Below are positions 51,829 to 60,855 of a DNA stretch of 64,000 nucleotides, piece by piece. Both the position numbers and the translations under genes were made by a program. The notes under the pieces were generated by a model. It had not been told where the DNA came from. It did not search any database and saw nothing but the letters and a program-made list of their open reading frames with translations. The stretch comes from Planctomycetota bacterium (GTDB lineage: Bacteria; Planctomycetota; UBA8742; UBA2392): NCBI GenBank assembly GCA_020848275.1, contig JADLAK010000043.1, positions 31,027 to 95,026 on the forward strand, given 5' to 3'. Within the stretch, counting starts at the first letter, position 1; each line of letters opens with the position of its first letter.

Positions 51829-53754
51829 ATGCCACTCGAAAACACACCGGTTCCGCCGCGTCCACGCCTCACGGAAAGCGGCATCCTCAGACTGCCGGGC
51901 AAACTTGGCGAAATCCTGATCCGCAAGAAGCTGCTGCGGCCCGACCAGCTCGCGCACGCGCTCGAGGTCCAGAAGTCCACGGGCGGCCTGATTGGGCGCG
52001 TGCTGCGCGACCTGGGCCTGATCGATGACAAGGCGCTTGCGACCTCGCTGTCCGAGGCGCTGGGCCTTGAGCTGATCGACCTGAATAAAATGGGCACGAT
52101 GAACGCCGATGCCGTGCGCACCATCCCTGAGCATATCGCCAAGCGCCACCAGGTCGTGGGCGTGCGCTTCCAAGACCCGCCGCCGGGGTCGAGGGAAGCG
52201 TCGAAGCTCGTGGTGGCGATGGCCGACCCGAGCGATTACATGGCGCTGGATTCCGTCCGTTCCTCGACGGGGCTGGACCCCATTCCCGCCGTGGCCACAC
52301 GCACGCAGGTGCTTGACGCCTTGCAGGGCGCCTATGGCGACCGGCCAATGTCGCTGGAACAGGCCGTTGGCGAACTCAAGGACTTCGGCGTCGAGACCAC
52401 CGTCGAGGAAACCGGCGAAAACGACGCGGGCCGCCTGCGCAAAGAAGCGGGGCTTGCGCCGGTCGTACGCTTCGTCAACAGCATCCTGTATGAGGCCGCG
52501 CGCATGCGCGCCAGCGACATCCACATCGAGCCGCAGGAGCACGACCTGCGAGTACGCTTCCGCATTGACGGCGACCTTCGCGCCGTGGCGCCCCCGCCGA
52601 AATCGCTGCACGCCGCCATCATCAGCCGCATCAAGATCATCTCGGCGCTGGACATCGCCGAGCGCCGCCTGCCGCAGGACGGCCGCCTGCTGCTGCGCTT
52701 TTTGGGCCGCAGTATCGACGTGCGCGTCTCGACCATGCCCACGGTTTACGGCGAAAAAATCGTGATGCGCCTGCTTGACCAGAGCGCAACCGAGCTCGAC
52801 CTCGGCGTGCTGGGTTTTGACGAGCAGACCGTCAAGGACATGCGCCGCCTGATCCATTCGCCCCACGGCATCGTGCTGCTGTGCGGCCCCACGGGCTGCG
52901 GCAAAAGCACGACGCTCTACAGCTTCATGCGCGAGGTCAACACGCTCGACGTCAATCTCGTCACCGTCGAGGACCCCGTCGAATACAAGATGGCGGGCGT
53001 CAACCAGACGCACGTCAAGAGCAAGATCGGCCTCAGCTTTGCCAACGTGCTGCGCACAATTTTGCGCCAGGACCCGGACATCGTGATGGTGGGCGAAATC
53101 CGCGACCTCGAGACGCTCGAAGTGTCGGTGCGCGCGAGCCTGACGGGCCACCTTGTGTTCAGCTCGCTGCACACCAACACCGCCGTTTCGTCGGTCACCC
53201 GCATGGTCAATATGGGGCTGCAGCCCTACCTGATCGCCTCCACGCTGCTTGCGGCGCTGAGCCAACGCCTGGTGCGCAAGAACTGCGTCGAGTGCCTGGC
53301 GCGCGAAGTGCCCAAGCCGGCGCTGCGCGAGACGCTCGAACGCTACTTTGCCCGGCCCGTAGACTTTGCCGTCGCCAAGGGCAAGGGCTGCAACACTTGC
53401 GGCCACACGGGTTATCGCGGGCGCATCGCCGTGAGCGAGCTGTTTGAGCCCAACGACGCCCTGCGCGAAATGATCAGCCGAAACGAGCCCGAACGCGCCA
53501 TTGAACACAAGGCGCACGAGTACGGCATGCACAGCCTGCTCGACAGCGCGTTTGCGAAGCTGCATGCCGGCGTCACCAGCGTCGATGAGGTCCTCAGCCT
53601 TGGCTTCATGAAGGAAGACGACGACGCCGCACGCCTGCGCCTGAGCCGGCGCGCGGCGAGCACGCCCGTGGTCGAGGTCATTGAAGAGGACACGGACGAA
53701 CGGGTCGTCGAGGGCGAGGTGCTGGACTTCGACGCAATCCCTCCCGCGCAATAA
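51829..53754 (+). CDS. GspE/PilB-type secretion ATPase
   Basis: ATPase that drives type II secretion or type IV pilus assembly, on the cytosolic face of the inner membrane. 641 residues from ATG 51829. The N-terminal MshEN-like domains (about 15-200) carry GEILIRKKLLRPDQLAHAL. Then ASDIHIEPQEHDLRVRFRIDGDL leads the NTPase. Walker A GPTGCGKST is at 353-361, the Asp-box and Walker B read DPDIVMVGEIRDLET, and the His-box is TGHLVFSSLHTNTA. The zinc tetracysteine is Cys486/489 with Cys521/524. No other pilus or secretion gene lies nearby, so the partner system is elsewhere. ATG 51802 is a less likely start. Confidence 0.92.
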   Translation: MPLENTPVPPRPRLTESGILRLPGKLGEILIRKKLLRPDQLAHALEVQKSTGGLIGRVLRDLGLIDDKALATSLSEALGLELIDLNKMGTMNADAVRTIPEHIAKRHQVVGVRFQDPPPGSREASKLVVAMADPSDYMALDSVRSSTGLDPIPAVATRTQVLDALQGAYGDRPMSLEQAVGELKDFGVETTVEETGENDAGRLRKEAGLAPVVRFVNSILYEAARMRASDIHIEPQEHDLRVRFRIDGDLRAVAPPPKSLHAAIISRIKIISALDIAERRLPQDGRLLLRFLGRSIDVRVSTMPTVYGEKIVMRLLDQSATELDLGVLGFDEQTVKDMRRLIHSPHGIVLLCGPTGCGKSTTLYSFMREVNTLDVNLVTVEDPVEYKMAGVNQTHVKSKIGLSFANVLRTILRQDPDIVMVGEIRDLETLEVSVRASLTGHLVFSSLHTNTAVSSVTRMVNMGLQPYLIASTLLAALSQRLVRKNCVECLAREVPKPALRETLERYFARPVDFAVAKGKGCNTCGHTGYRGRIAVSELFEPNDALREMISRNEPERAIEHKAHEYGMHSLLDSAFAKLHAGVTSVDEVLSLGFMKEDDDAARLRLSRRAASTPVVEVIEEDTDERVVEGEVLDFDAIPPAQ

Positions 53755-53779
53755 ACGTCGCGAGTGCTACACTGAAGTT

Positions 53780-54643
53780 ATGTTGTTGACGCGCGACGAG
53801 ATGGCATTCGATTTTAAAGGCGCGAAGTTCGACCGCGTACGCGACCGCGACCTGCTTGCGTGGATTGCCAGCCAATTCCTTTACGGCGAAGTCACGGGCG
53901 TACAGGTCGGACACTGGATCCGGCGCGCGCCGGACGTCGAATCGGCGCGCTTCCTGGCGCGCCAATGCGTCGAGGAACTCCAGCACGTCGACGTCTTCAA
54001 GGAATTCTTCCGCTGGCTCGACGCGCGGCCGGTGCCCGTGCACCCAGTCGTCAAAATGCTCTCGGGTGAAAGCAGCAACTGGGAAGAGCACGTCGCACTG
54101 GAGATGGCGCAGGGCGAAGGTTTTGTGCTGATGATCTTCTACGCGCTGCTGGCGACGCTCGACGACGAGAAGATGGTCAAGCGGCTGGAAGCCGCCGTGC
54201 GCCAGGAGGAGGGCCACGTCGAATTCGGCGAAGAACAGACGCAGCGGCTGATTGCCCGCGACCCGCGCGCGAGAAAGCGGTTGCTCGGCTTGCACCTGCT
54301 TTCGCTGTGGGCGATCCGCCGCTTCGAAAAGTGGATTCGCAAACGCGTGGACATGTCGCACGCCGTGATGCGCCTGATGCCCGATTATCTAAAACGCATC
54401 CTCGAAGTAACGGAGTTGCGGCTGATGCGCGTGGGCATCCTCGACAAACCGCTGGCTCAGATGGGCCGCATGGCGAAGTTCGGCGCGATTGTGCGCGCGC
54501 TGGTGGGCCGCTTTGGGCGCAAGCTGGCGTTCTGGCGCTGGTTTAATAGGAAGACAGACCTGACCAATACCTACATGGCCGACCCGTACCTCGCCGACGT
54601 GATGGCGCTCAAGGCCGGCAACCCCTGGAAGCTGCAGGGGTGA
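53780..54643 (+). CDS. Ferritin-like diiron-type protein
   Basis: A 287-residue helical protein with two EExxH-like ligand motifs in separate helices: EELQHVD (Glu66/His69) and EEGHVEF (Glu143/His146), plus Glu37 in the first core helix. That is the arrangement of ferritin-like diiron oxygenases and related proteins such as AurF-type N-oxygenases. A basic C-terminal third (residues 190-287) is unusual for ferritins and may bind nucleic acid or membrane. No signal peptide. It lies 25 bp after the GspE/PilB-type gene, likely co-transcribed with it, and is followed by a strong terminator. The substrate is unknown. Confidence 0.75.
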   Translation: MLLTRDEMAFDFKGAKFDRVRDRDLLAWIASQFLYGEVTGVQVGHWIRRAPDVESARFLARQCVEELQHVDVFKEFFRWLDARPVPVHPVVKMLSGESSNWEEHVALEMAQGEGFVLMIFYALLATLDDEKMVKRLEAAVRQEEGHVEFGEEQTQRLIARDPRARKRLLGLHLLSLWAIRRFEKWIRKRVDMSHAVMRLMPDYLKRILEVTELRLMRVGILDKPLAQMGRMAKFGAIVRALVGRFGRKLAFWRWFNRKTDLTNTYMADPYLADVMALKAGNPWKLQG

Positions 54644-54660
54644 AAGCAGCCCGCAAAAAG

Positions 54661-54690
54661 AAACAGCGCCGTGCGGCGCTGTTTTTGTTT
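54661..54690 (+). terminator. Rho-independent terminator
   Basis: AAACAGCGCC/GGCGCTGTTT is a perfect 10-bp stem with loop GTGC, followed by TTTTTGTTT. It ends the pilB-like and ferritin-like transcript. Confidence 0.9.
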
Positions 54691-54708
54691 AAGTCATTCA
54701 AGTCAACG

Positions 54709-54885
54709 CTAAGCCGCCCGACGTTTGCGCTTCTTCTCGTCGGCGAGAAGCTTCTTCTGCTCGGCGTCGCGCTTCTTCAGATACTCGCGAGCCTCTTTGC
54801 CTACGCGGACGGTCCAAACGATATCCCTGACCTCTGATTTTCCAGGGCCATAACCGATGATGTATTTACCCTTCACCTTCCTCAT
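54709..54885 (-). CDS. Small basic hypothetical protein
   Basis: A 58-residue protein (MRKVKGKYIIGYGPGKSEVRDIVW...), Lys/Arg-rich with a highly charged C-terminus (EQKKLLADEKKRKRRAA), suggestive of nucleic-acid binding. It overlaps the 3' end of the upstream 128-residue gene by 20 bp, and GAGAG lies just before its ATG, so it is translationally coupled. The open frame extends five codons to a TTG at 54900. Conserved function cannot be assigned; coupling and the clear ribosome-binding site support a real gene. Confidence 0.55.
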   Translation of the reverse strand: MRKVKGKYIIGYGPGKSEVRDIVWTVRVGKEAREYLKKRDAEQKKLLADEKKRKRRAA

Positions 54886-55252
54886 CCATCTCTCCCTCAA
54901 AGGTGAAACCTTTCGAGTACATCAATATATCATCAATCAGAATGTCTACCGAGAAGCTACCCGTGGCTCGAGGACCGAGATCAATCGGGGTCGCAGCCAG
55001 TTGTATCAGCGGCCTGTCTGCCTCAAATTCCTCGACGGGCCCCTCCCAATGAAGATCGTGCTCCGGACCTCGAATCTCGACTTTCGCGCGGTAGGTTTTG
55101 AAGATCCTAGCCCGAATCTCCACGTAGACGCCAAGTCGCCCGCCAAAACACGGGGCAACGTCCAGAATGTCAAACGCAAAGAACGGGTCGGGACCGCCGA
55201 CGTGCCGGGCGACGATGCAATTGACGATTTCAATGTCGTGTACCGCCGCCAT
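54866..55252 (-). CDS. Hypothetical protein coupled to the FHA-protease gene
   Basis: A 128-residue, acidic, mostly beta-strand protein (VYVEIRARIFKTYRAKVEIRGPEHDLHWEGPVEEF; C-terminus DEEGEG). No signal peptide or membrane segment. Its ATG shares one base with the TGA of the FHA-trypsin gene (TGATG at 55250-55254), so its synthesis depends on that gene's translation; it is a likely cytosolic partner or regulator. The beta-rich pattern recalls C2-like or immunity-type small domains, but this cannot be confirmed. Composition is lower in GC than its neighbours. Confidence 0.62.
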   Translation of the reverse strand: MAAVHDIEIVNCIVARHVGGPDPFFAFDILDVAPCFGGRLGVYVEIRARIFKTYRAKVEIRGPEHDLHWEGPVEEFEADRPLIQLAATPIDLGPRATGSFSVDILIDDILMYSKGFTFEGEMDEEGEG

Positions 55253-57369
55253 CACTGCCCGAGCTTCTTGAGTAGGTTACGGGCGTGGTCGACGTAGATC
55301 GCCTCGGCAAGCGTGGCCTCGAAGCCGCGCGTGGTGATGCCGATAACGCGGCCGTGCCGGTCGATCAGCGGGCCGCCGGAGTTGCCCGGCATGATCGGCA
55401 CGCTGATGAAAATCGTGTTGATCTTGCCGTCACGCTGCAAATTCCGGATCACGCCTGTGCACGGGCTGGTCGTCACGGTTCGCGCCTTGATGACCTGGAG
55501 GCCCAGCGGGAAGCCGAGCGACATCACGGGTTCAAGCTGGTGCAGCTTCGCCAGCGCGTCGTCGTCGGCCGTCGGGATCGGCAACGCGAGTTCCTTGGGA
55601 TCGTTGCGGTCGAGTTGAAGGATGCACAGGTCGTCGGGCGAGTCGTATTCGTGAATTTTCGTCTCGCGCACGCGCTTCATCACTTCCTCGGGCCAGTCGG
55701 TCTTCAGGCCCGCGGCCGTCAGCCGCGCGACGGCCGTGTCGCCGACCGTTTCAAGGTCGTCATCGGCAAAGCCCAGCACGCGCAAGCCGCCGTGGCCGCC
55801 GATCATGTTGCCGGGCACCATCGCCCAGGCGTCTCCGACATTGAGGATGCTCGAGCCAAGCTCGGTGCGCAGGTTCATGCCCGAGTGCCAGCACGCAATC
55901 ACCCAGTTTTTCATGTCCGGGTCCGGGTGGACGTCTTCAAGCGCGTTGCTCAGCGCCAGGTCAGGCTTGAACAAGTAAGGCTTAATCACGTGCTTGTTCG
56001 TCACCACGTAGCCGTGCTTGTCCGTGGTCTTGATCAGCCAGCCCGTGCCGCTGCCGCCCATCATGCCCACACGCTCGCCGTCTTTGTTCAGCATCGGCGT
56101 CTGCACGAACACCAAAAACACCGACTTGTTGTACTTGTCGACCATCGACAGGAACTGCGCCTCGCTGCTTTCGGGCACGTCCTTGCCGCTGGCCCTGGCG
56201 GCCTCGATTTCCTTGCGGATTTCGTCGCGCACCTTGGCCTCGACGCTCGAGAACTTCGTCTCGGCGTCCGCCGCCAATTTTTTCAACTCTTCGCCCGAGG
56301 CAAGCGCCTTGGTCGCGTTCTCCTCAATCTCCTTCATGCGCTTGAGGAACGCCGCCTTTTCGTCCTCCGAGCCCGCAAGCTTCGACGCCAGCGCCTCGAT
56401 GTCCTTTGATCGCGCGGCGCGGTCCTTTTCGGCCTCGGCGCGCAGGCGTTCGATTTCCTCGTTGCTGCGTTTGACCGCCGCAACCATGTCGTCCATCTTC
56501 TTCTGGTCGGCGGCGCGCTCCTCGGCGATTTTCGCGTCGTGCTTTTCGCGTTCTTCGCGATCGCGTTTATCCTTGTCGGCCTCGGCGGCTTTGTTCTGCG
56601 TGTCGTTGTAGTAGTACCAGCCGCCTGTGGCGCCCGCCGCAAGCAGCAACACGAACAGCGCCCCGACGATCGTGACGAGCGCGCCGCTCTTGCGCTTGGC
56701 CCGCACCTCAATCTGCTCGGCGACTTCCTTGATCAGATACTTGGTCTTTTCGCCGGCGCCGACCTGCGCGCCGAGCTTGTTGACCATCGACGAAATGTTC
56801 TCCGACGGGTTGTTCGGGTGGTCGGGGTAGGCCGCCGCCTTTTTCTCGGCGGCTGGGGCGCGCAGGTTGGGGCTGGTCTCCTCGGAACTTATCACCATCG
56901 GGCGCACCGCCGTTGGCGGCGGCACGGGCGCTTGCGGCGGCAGGTTAGTCGTTGCCGATTTCGTGCCGCCCATGTTGGTGGTGCCGGGGCGCAGGGGTTC
57001 GCCGGTCAGCGTCACGCGGATCAGTGCGCCCTCCTGGCCCAGGGAAATCTTGGCGCCGGTCTTGAGCGGCGTGCCGCTCTGGCTGACGCGGGTGTCGTTG
57101 ACGTACAGGCCGTTGGCGCTGCCCTGGTCGCGCACCAGCACCCGGCCCTCGCGCTCTTCAATCAGCGCGTGGTGGCCGGAAACCTTGAGGTCGCGGGTGG
57201 GATCGAAGCGGACGTGGCAATCCGTCGCGCGGCCAAGCAATACGCCCTTGCGCAGGTCTTCCTGGCCGAAGGTGTAGCGCTTGCCCGAAAGCGAGCTTGT
57301 GAGCACCTCAAGCACAACGCCGGGCTTGGTGTCACCCTCAGCAATGGTGCGCGCGAGTTCGTCTGCCAT
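55252..57369 (-). CDS. FHA domain - transmembrane - trypsin-like protease fusion
   Basis: A 705-residue protein. Residues 20-120 form an FHA domain (LLGRATDCHVRFDPTRDLKVSGHHALI, DQGSANGLYVNDT), which binds phosphothreonine. A Pro-rich linker leads to one transmembrane helix (about 229-250), then a long Glu/Lys coiled coil (255-400). The C-terminal trypsin-like domain has catalytic His460 (NKHVI), probably Asp580 and Ser664 (PGNSGGP), as in DegP/HtrA-like proteases but without a PDZ domain. The FHA part is cytosolic and the protease extracytoplasmic, linking Ser/Thr phosphorylation to proteolysis outside. Two small genes are coupled downstream. Confidence 0.9.
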   Translation of the reverse strand: MADELARTIAEGDTKPGVVLEVLTSSLSGKRYTFGQEDLRKGVLLGRATDCHVRFDPTRDLKVSGHHALIEEREGRVLVRDQGSANGLYVNDTRVSQSGTPLKTGAKISLGQEGALIRVTLTGEPLRPGTTNMGGTKSATTNLPPQAPVPPPTAVRPMVISSEETSPNLRAPAAEKKAAAYPDHPNNPSENISSMVNKLGAQVGAGEKTKYLIKEVAEQIEVRAKRKSGALVTIVGALFVLLLAAGATGGWYYYNDTQNKAAEADKDKRDREEREKHDAKIAEERAADQKKMDDMVAAVKRSNEEIERLRAEAEKDRAARSKDIEALASKLAGSEDEKAAFLKRMKEIEENATKALASGEELKKLAADAETKFSSVEAKVRDEIRKEIEAARASGKDVPESSEAQFLSMVDKYNKSVFLVFVQTPMLNKDGERVGMMGGSGTGWLIKTTDKHGYVVTNKHVIKPYLFKPDLALSNALEDVHPDPDMKNWVIACWHSGMNLRTELGSSILNVGDAWAMVPGNMIGGHGGLRVLGFADDDLETVGDTAVARLTAAGLKTDWPEEVMKRVRETKIHEYDSPDDLCILQLDRNDPKELALPIPTADDDALAKLHQLEPVMSLGFPLGLQVIKARTVTTSPCTGVIRNLQRDGKINTIFISVPIMPGNSGGPLIDRHGRVIGITTRGFEATLAEAIYVDHARNLLKKLGQ

Positions 57370-57546
57370 GTTGGTTCTGCCCGCCCCAATGGGGTATTTC
57401 AGGACTGCGTGGCCGTCGTGTAGCCCTTAAACGTAGCTGCACAAAGCGCCTACGGCAAGCTTGTGAACGGCGCCACTGCGCGGTCCTGGTGCTATTCAGC
57501 AGCAACGTCTCGGCATGGCGCGATTTCGAAGTTAGCCTGCCCCACT

Positions 57547-58125
57547 ATGGGAGATCAGCGCCAACGCGCCCAGCAAGCCCTGATTGGTTTCGTCCGCGGC
57601 CTGGCCCAACGCCAGGGCACGGGCAAAACCGCCGTCAGCGTCGAGCTCACGCAGGAGACCTGTTCGGCGGGCCTGCAGGCCGGCGCGACCGGCCAAGACG
57701 AAGCCGAAATCAGCGAAGCCAACTTCACGTTCGCGCCCGGCGGCGTCGCCTTTTCAGCACGCGTGCGCGTGCGCGGCCGCGCCTGGCCGCCGCGCCCGCC
57801 GGTTGACACGCGCCTGAGCCTCAAAATCGCCGACGTCGTCGTCAGCAGCGAGGGGGCCTCGGGCCGCGTGATGTTCCGGGTGGACGAACCCCTCTCGCTT
57901 TCCAGCGCGTTTGCCGAGGTCGTACTGGGCCTCCTCAATTTCTTCGGCGGGCCGGACCAACTCGACGCGCTGCGGCGCAAAGGCGCGGTCGTGACCCTCG
58001 ACTTCGCCCAGATTGTGCGCACCGCCCGGCCGGACCTCGCGCCCATGGCCGAACTGTTGCGCCTGCACAAGGTCGCCCTTGGCGCCGGCGTCGTGCGGCT
58101 GGAAATCGGCTTTAATTACGGGTAG
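57547..58125 (+). CDS. Hypothetical protein
   Basis: A 192-residue protein that I cannot assign. Its middle part is beta-rich (AEISEANFTFAPGGVAFSARVRVRGRAWPPRPPVDTRLSLKIADVVVSS), and the C-terminal part has an amphipathic helix region (AFAEVVLGLLNFFGGPDQLDALRRKGAVVTLDF). There is no signal peptide, membrane helix or catalytic motif. The open frame begins at 57463; ATG 57547 gives the cleanest N-terminus (MGDQRQRAQQALIG). It precedes the CaCA exchanger gene, with an intervening hairpin region. Confidence 0.6.
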   Translation: MGDQRQRAQQALIGFVRGLAQRQGTGKTAVSVELTQETCSAGLQAGATGQDEAEISEANFTFAPGGVAFSARVRVRGRAWPPRPPVDTRLSLKIADVVVSSEGASGRVMFRVDEPLSLSSAFAEVVLGLLNFFGGPDQLDALRRKGAVVTLDFAQIVRTARPDLAPMAELLRLHKVALGAGVVRLEIGFNYG

Positions 58126-58196
58126 GGACACGCGGTTTACCCGACGAAGCCTTGGCGAAGTCGGGCAGCGTGTCCGCAATCCAAGGACAACTGTCC
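58126..58196. repeat. Intergenic hairpins related to 16550-16569
   Basis: GGACACGC (58126-58133) pairs perfectly with GCGTGTCC (58168-58175) around an inner stem CCCGAC/GTCGGG (58140-58165). A third small hairpin GGACA/TGTCC ends at 58196. Confidence 0.65.
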
Positions 58197-58208
58197 CCCA
58201 CACGAACT

Positions 58209-59186
58209 ATGGAACCTTGGCTCACCATCCTGAAGTTGGTCGGCGGCCTGGGGATACTGTTGCTCGGCGCGGACCTGCTGGTGCGCGGCGCAACGCGCTT
58301 TGCGGCGAGCGTCGGTATAAAGCCCGTGATCATCGGCCTTACGCTGGTCGCCTATGGCACCAGCGCGCCGGAACTCAGCATCGGCGTCAACGCGGCGCTG
58401 CGCGGCGATTCCGGCATCCGCACCGGCGATGTCATCGGCAGCAATATCGCCAACATCGGCCTGATTCTCGGGCTGGTCTCGCTGGTGCGCCCCATCAGGT
58501 TCGACCCCGACCTTTTCAAGCGCGACATCCCCGCGATGCTGACCGCGGCGGTGCTGCTGGGAACGCTGCCCTTCATCGGCGGCCCGCGCCCCCTTGGCGA
58601 AGAACTTGTGTTTATCCTGCACCCGTGGATTGCGGTGCTGTTCCTGGCGCTGCTGCTGGGGTTGCAGGAGTGGATGCGCCGCAGCGCCAGGGAAGGCGCC
58701 GACCCGCCGCCTGAAAACGCGCGCTCCTGGCGCAGGCGCGGCTTGCTGCTGCTGTGGACGCTGGCGGGCCTGTGCGCGCTGATTTTTGGCGGCGTGGTCT
58801 TCGTGCAGGGCGCCGCGGGCGCTGCCGCCATGCTGGGCGTGCCCCAATTGCTGATCGGCCTCACCGTCGTCGCCGTCGGCACAAGCGCGCCCGAACTTGC
58901 GACCTCGCTGGTGGCCGCCGCGCGCGGCCAGGGCGACATTGCGGCGGGCAACGTCGTGGGCAGCAACACTTTCAACATTCTGCTGGTGCTCGGGCTGACG
59001 TCGCTGATCGCGCCGCTGCCCATTGAAGTACGCGCCATGCAATTCGATATGCCCGTGATGCTGGGTTTTTCGGTGCTGCTGGTTTTCCTGACGTGGCGGC
59101 GGCGCGAACTCAGCCGTGTCGGCGGCGGTATATTGCTTTCGCTGTATGCGCTTTACATCGCCAACCTGTTTTTCGAGTGGTACTAG
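58209..59186 (+). CDS. CaCA-family cation exchanger (YrbG-like)
   Basis: An inner-membrane Na+/Ca2+ or K+-dependent exchanger of the CaCA superfamily. 325 residues with about ten hydrophobic helices in two halves. The alpha-1 repeat is YGTSAPELSIGVNAALRGDSGIRTGDVIGSNIANI and the alpha-2 repeat VGTSAPELATSLVAAARGQGDIAAGNVVGSNTFNI, the antiparallel ion-binding motifs. The open frame starts at 58152; ATG 58209 (MEPWLTILKLVGG) is chosen. Ion preference cannot be told from the sequence. Hairpins lie just upstream. Confidence 0.92.
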   Translation: MEPWLTILKLVGGLGILLLGADLLVRGATRFAASVGIKPVIIGLTLVAYGTSAPELSIGVNAALRGDSGIRTGDVIGSNIANIGLILGLVSLVRPIRFDPDLFKRDIPAMLTAAVLLGTLPFIGGPRPLGEELVFILHPWIAVLFLALLLGLQEWMRRSAREGADPPPENARSWRRRGLLLLWTLAGLCALIFGGVVFVQGAAGAAAMLGVPQLLIGLTVVAVGTSAPELATSLVAAARGQGDIAAGNVVGSNTFNILLVLGLTSLIAPLPIEVRAMQFDMPVMLGFSVLLVFLTWRRRELSRVGGGILLSLYALYIANLFFEWY

Positions 59187-59245
59187 AAATCCTGTAACAC
59201 CCTTGCCCTGCCCCCGGTAATAGAAGAAAGACCAGGGGGATCCCC

Positions 59246-60763
59246 ATGCGCAATTCCGTCTATGCCGGCCTGTGCCTTGGCCTTTTATTGACACTTGGCG
59301 TGTCCCTTGGCGCCTATTTCTACATCACGGCCCAGAACCGCAATTCCAACGCCGTGGTCGAAGAAGAAATCGCCGATCTCCCGGCGCAACCGACGCCCGC
59401 CGAGGCCGAACAGCCGCACAAACCCGCGCCCACCATCCATTTTGACGAACCCGCGGCCAAACTTGACACCGCTGCAACCGCCACGCCAACGCCCGAGACA
59501 ACACCGTTGCCCAAGGCGGAGGTCAAACTCGAAGCGCCCAAGCCGGAAGCCGTGCCGGCTCCCGCCGACAAGCTTCCCCTCAATGAAAGGGTCGCCAAGC
59601 TGCTGCGCGACAAGCTGGCCGAGGGCAACGCCGAGGTTCCCGCGGTGCTCTTGCAGCCGGTCGATCCCGCGGACCTGGTGGATTTCTCGGCCAAGGTCAG
59701 CGGCACCGTCGTTGACAACTTCGGCCTGCCCGTCGCCGGGGCGGGCGTGTACGCCGACGTGGCCGAAAAACGCACGCAGGGCGGCGGCATGACCATCGCC
59801 ATCGGTCGCACCATTAGCATCGGCTCCGATGACGCCAACAAAGTCGCCACCAGCGACGCCCAGGGCAACTTCACCTTCACCGTCAGCCGCAAGATTCCCA
59901 AGGATGCGTCGGTCAGCGTCTCGATCACCGCCCGTGCCAAGGGTTTTGCGGCCAGCGAGGCCGTGCGCAAGGCCCTGAACAACGGCGACGAGGCGGCGGG
60001 GATCGTCGTCAAACTGCGCGTGCCGGGCAGCGTGGCGGGCATCGTCAGCACACCCGAAGGTCAACCGATTGGCGGCGCGACAGTCACTCTGGTCAAAGCC
60101 GGGGCGTTGTCGCTTGGGATGGAAGACAGCGATGACGAAATCTTCGCCGATTTTGGCGCGGTCGAGATCGGCGAGGACGGGCCGATGGCCTTTGGCCCGT
60201 CGCACGAGAAGCTCAGCGCCACGACAGACGCAGGCGGCGCGTTCGCCATCGATAACGTGCCCGAGGGCGACTACGAGGTGCGTGTGAGGGCGCCGGGGTT
60301 CAAGGCCGCATGGGAGAACACCGCGGGCAAGGCCACGCCGCGTAAAGCCTCGGTCAAGGCGGGCCAGATAGCCGCCGCCGACGGCCCGCTGCACATGCTC
60401 CCGACCACCAGCCTGCGCGCCGTGGTGCGCAGCACCGACGGCAACGCATTCAGCGCAAGCGTGACGGCTGAGCTGTACTTCCACGGCGGCGACAAGGCTG
60501 GCCAACTGGCCAAAAAGATGCGCGCGACGCCGGACAAAGAGGGCGTGGTGGTTTTCGGCAACCTGCCCGCGGGCGAATACGAAGTGGTGTTCAAGGCCTA
60601 CGGCTTTGAGACCACCGCCAAATCAGTGGTGGCGCTGCGCGAGGGCGCGGTGCTGGAGGTCGGCGCGGTAGTCCTGAACAAGAAGGCCGGCGACGCGCCA
60701 AGCGAGGCCGAACCTGTCGGCCCTGTCTACCGCATTCGCGCCGTCGCGCCTGACAAAAGATAG
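59246..60763 (+). CDS. Exported carboxypeptidase-regulatory-like domain protein
   Basis: A 505-residue protein with an N-terminal hydrophobic segment (about 7-30), a Pro/Ala-rich stretch to about 110, and then repeated beta-sandwich modules of the carboxypeptidase-regulatory-like type. The repeats show SGTVVDNFGLPVAGAGVYADV (about 150), GSVAGIVSTPEGQPIGGATVTLV and FAIDNVPEGDYEVRVRAPGF. Such modules serve in cell-surface adhesion or binding. The ATG 59246 has AGGGGG a few bases upstream. A strong terminator follows, so this is a single-gene unit. No catalytic domain seen. Confidence 0.83.
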   Translation: MRNSVYAGLCLGLLLTLGVSLGAYFYITAQNRNSNAVVEEEIADLPAQPTPAEAEQPHKPAPTIHFDEPAAKLDTAATATPTPETTPLPKAEVKLEAPKPEAVPAPADKLPLNERVAKLLRDKLAEGNAEVPAVLLQPVDPADLVDFSAKVSGTVVDNFGLPVAGAGVYADVAEKRTQGGGMTIAIGRTISIGSDDANKVATSDAQGNFTFTVSRKIPKDASVSVSITARAKGFAASEAVRKALNNGDEAAGIVVKLRVPGSVAGIVSTPEGQPIGGATVTLVKAGALSLGMEDSDDEIFADFGAVEIGEDGPMAFGPSHEKLSATTDAGGAFAIDNVPEGDYEVRVRAPGFKAAWENTAGKATPRKASVKAGQIAAADGPLHMLPTTSLRAVVRSTDGNAFSASVTAELYFHGGDKAGQLAKKMRATPDKEGVVVFGNLPAGEYEVVFKAYGFETTAKSVVALREGAVLEVGAVVLNKKAGDAPSEAEPVGPVYRIRAVAPDKR

Positions 60764-60782
60764 GCAGCAGTTGCAAATCGTC

Positions 60783-60815
60783 CGGGAGGCGCGCAGGCGC
60801 CTCCCGTTTTATTTT
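60783..60815 (+). terminator. Rho-independent terminator
   Basis: CGGGAGGCGC/GCGCCTCCCG forms a perfect 10-bp stem (loop GCAG) followed by TTTTATTTTT. It ends the 59246-60763 transcript. Confidence 0.92.
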
Positions 60816-60855
60816 TATGATACAGTCCGGGCCATCACCTTCAGGAGAAACCAAG

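Noticed and set aside
51724..53751. Very long minus-strand open frame (about 890 codons) over the GspE/PilB gene
   Set aside because: It is the antisense shadow of a high-GC gene; its protein is Val/Ala/Arg/His/Gln-rich without any motif, and only the final part (51055-51723) is the real cbiM.
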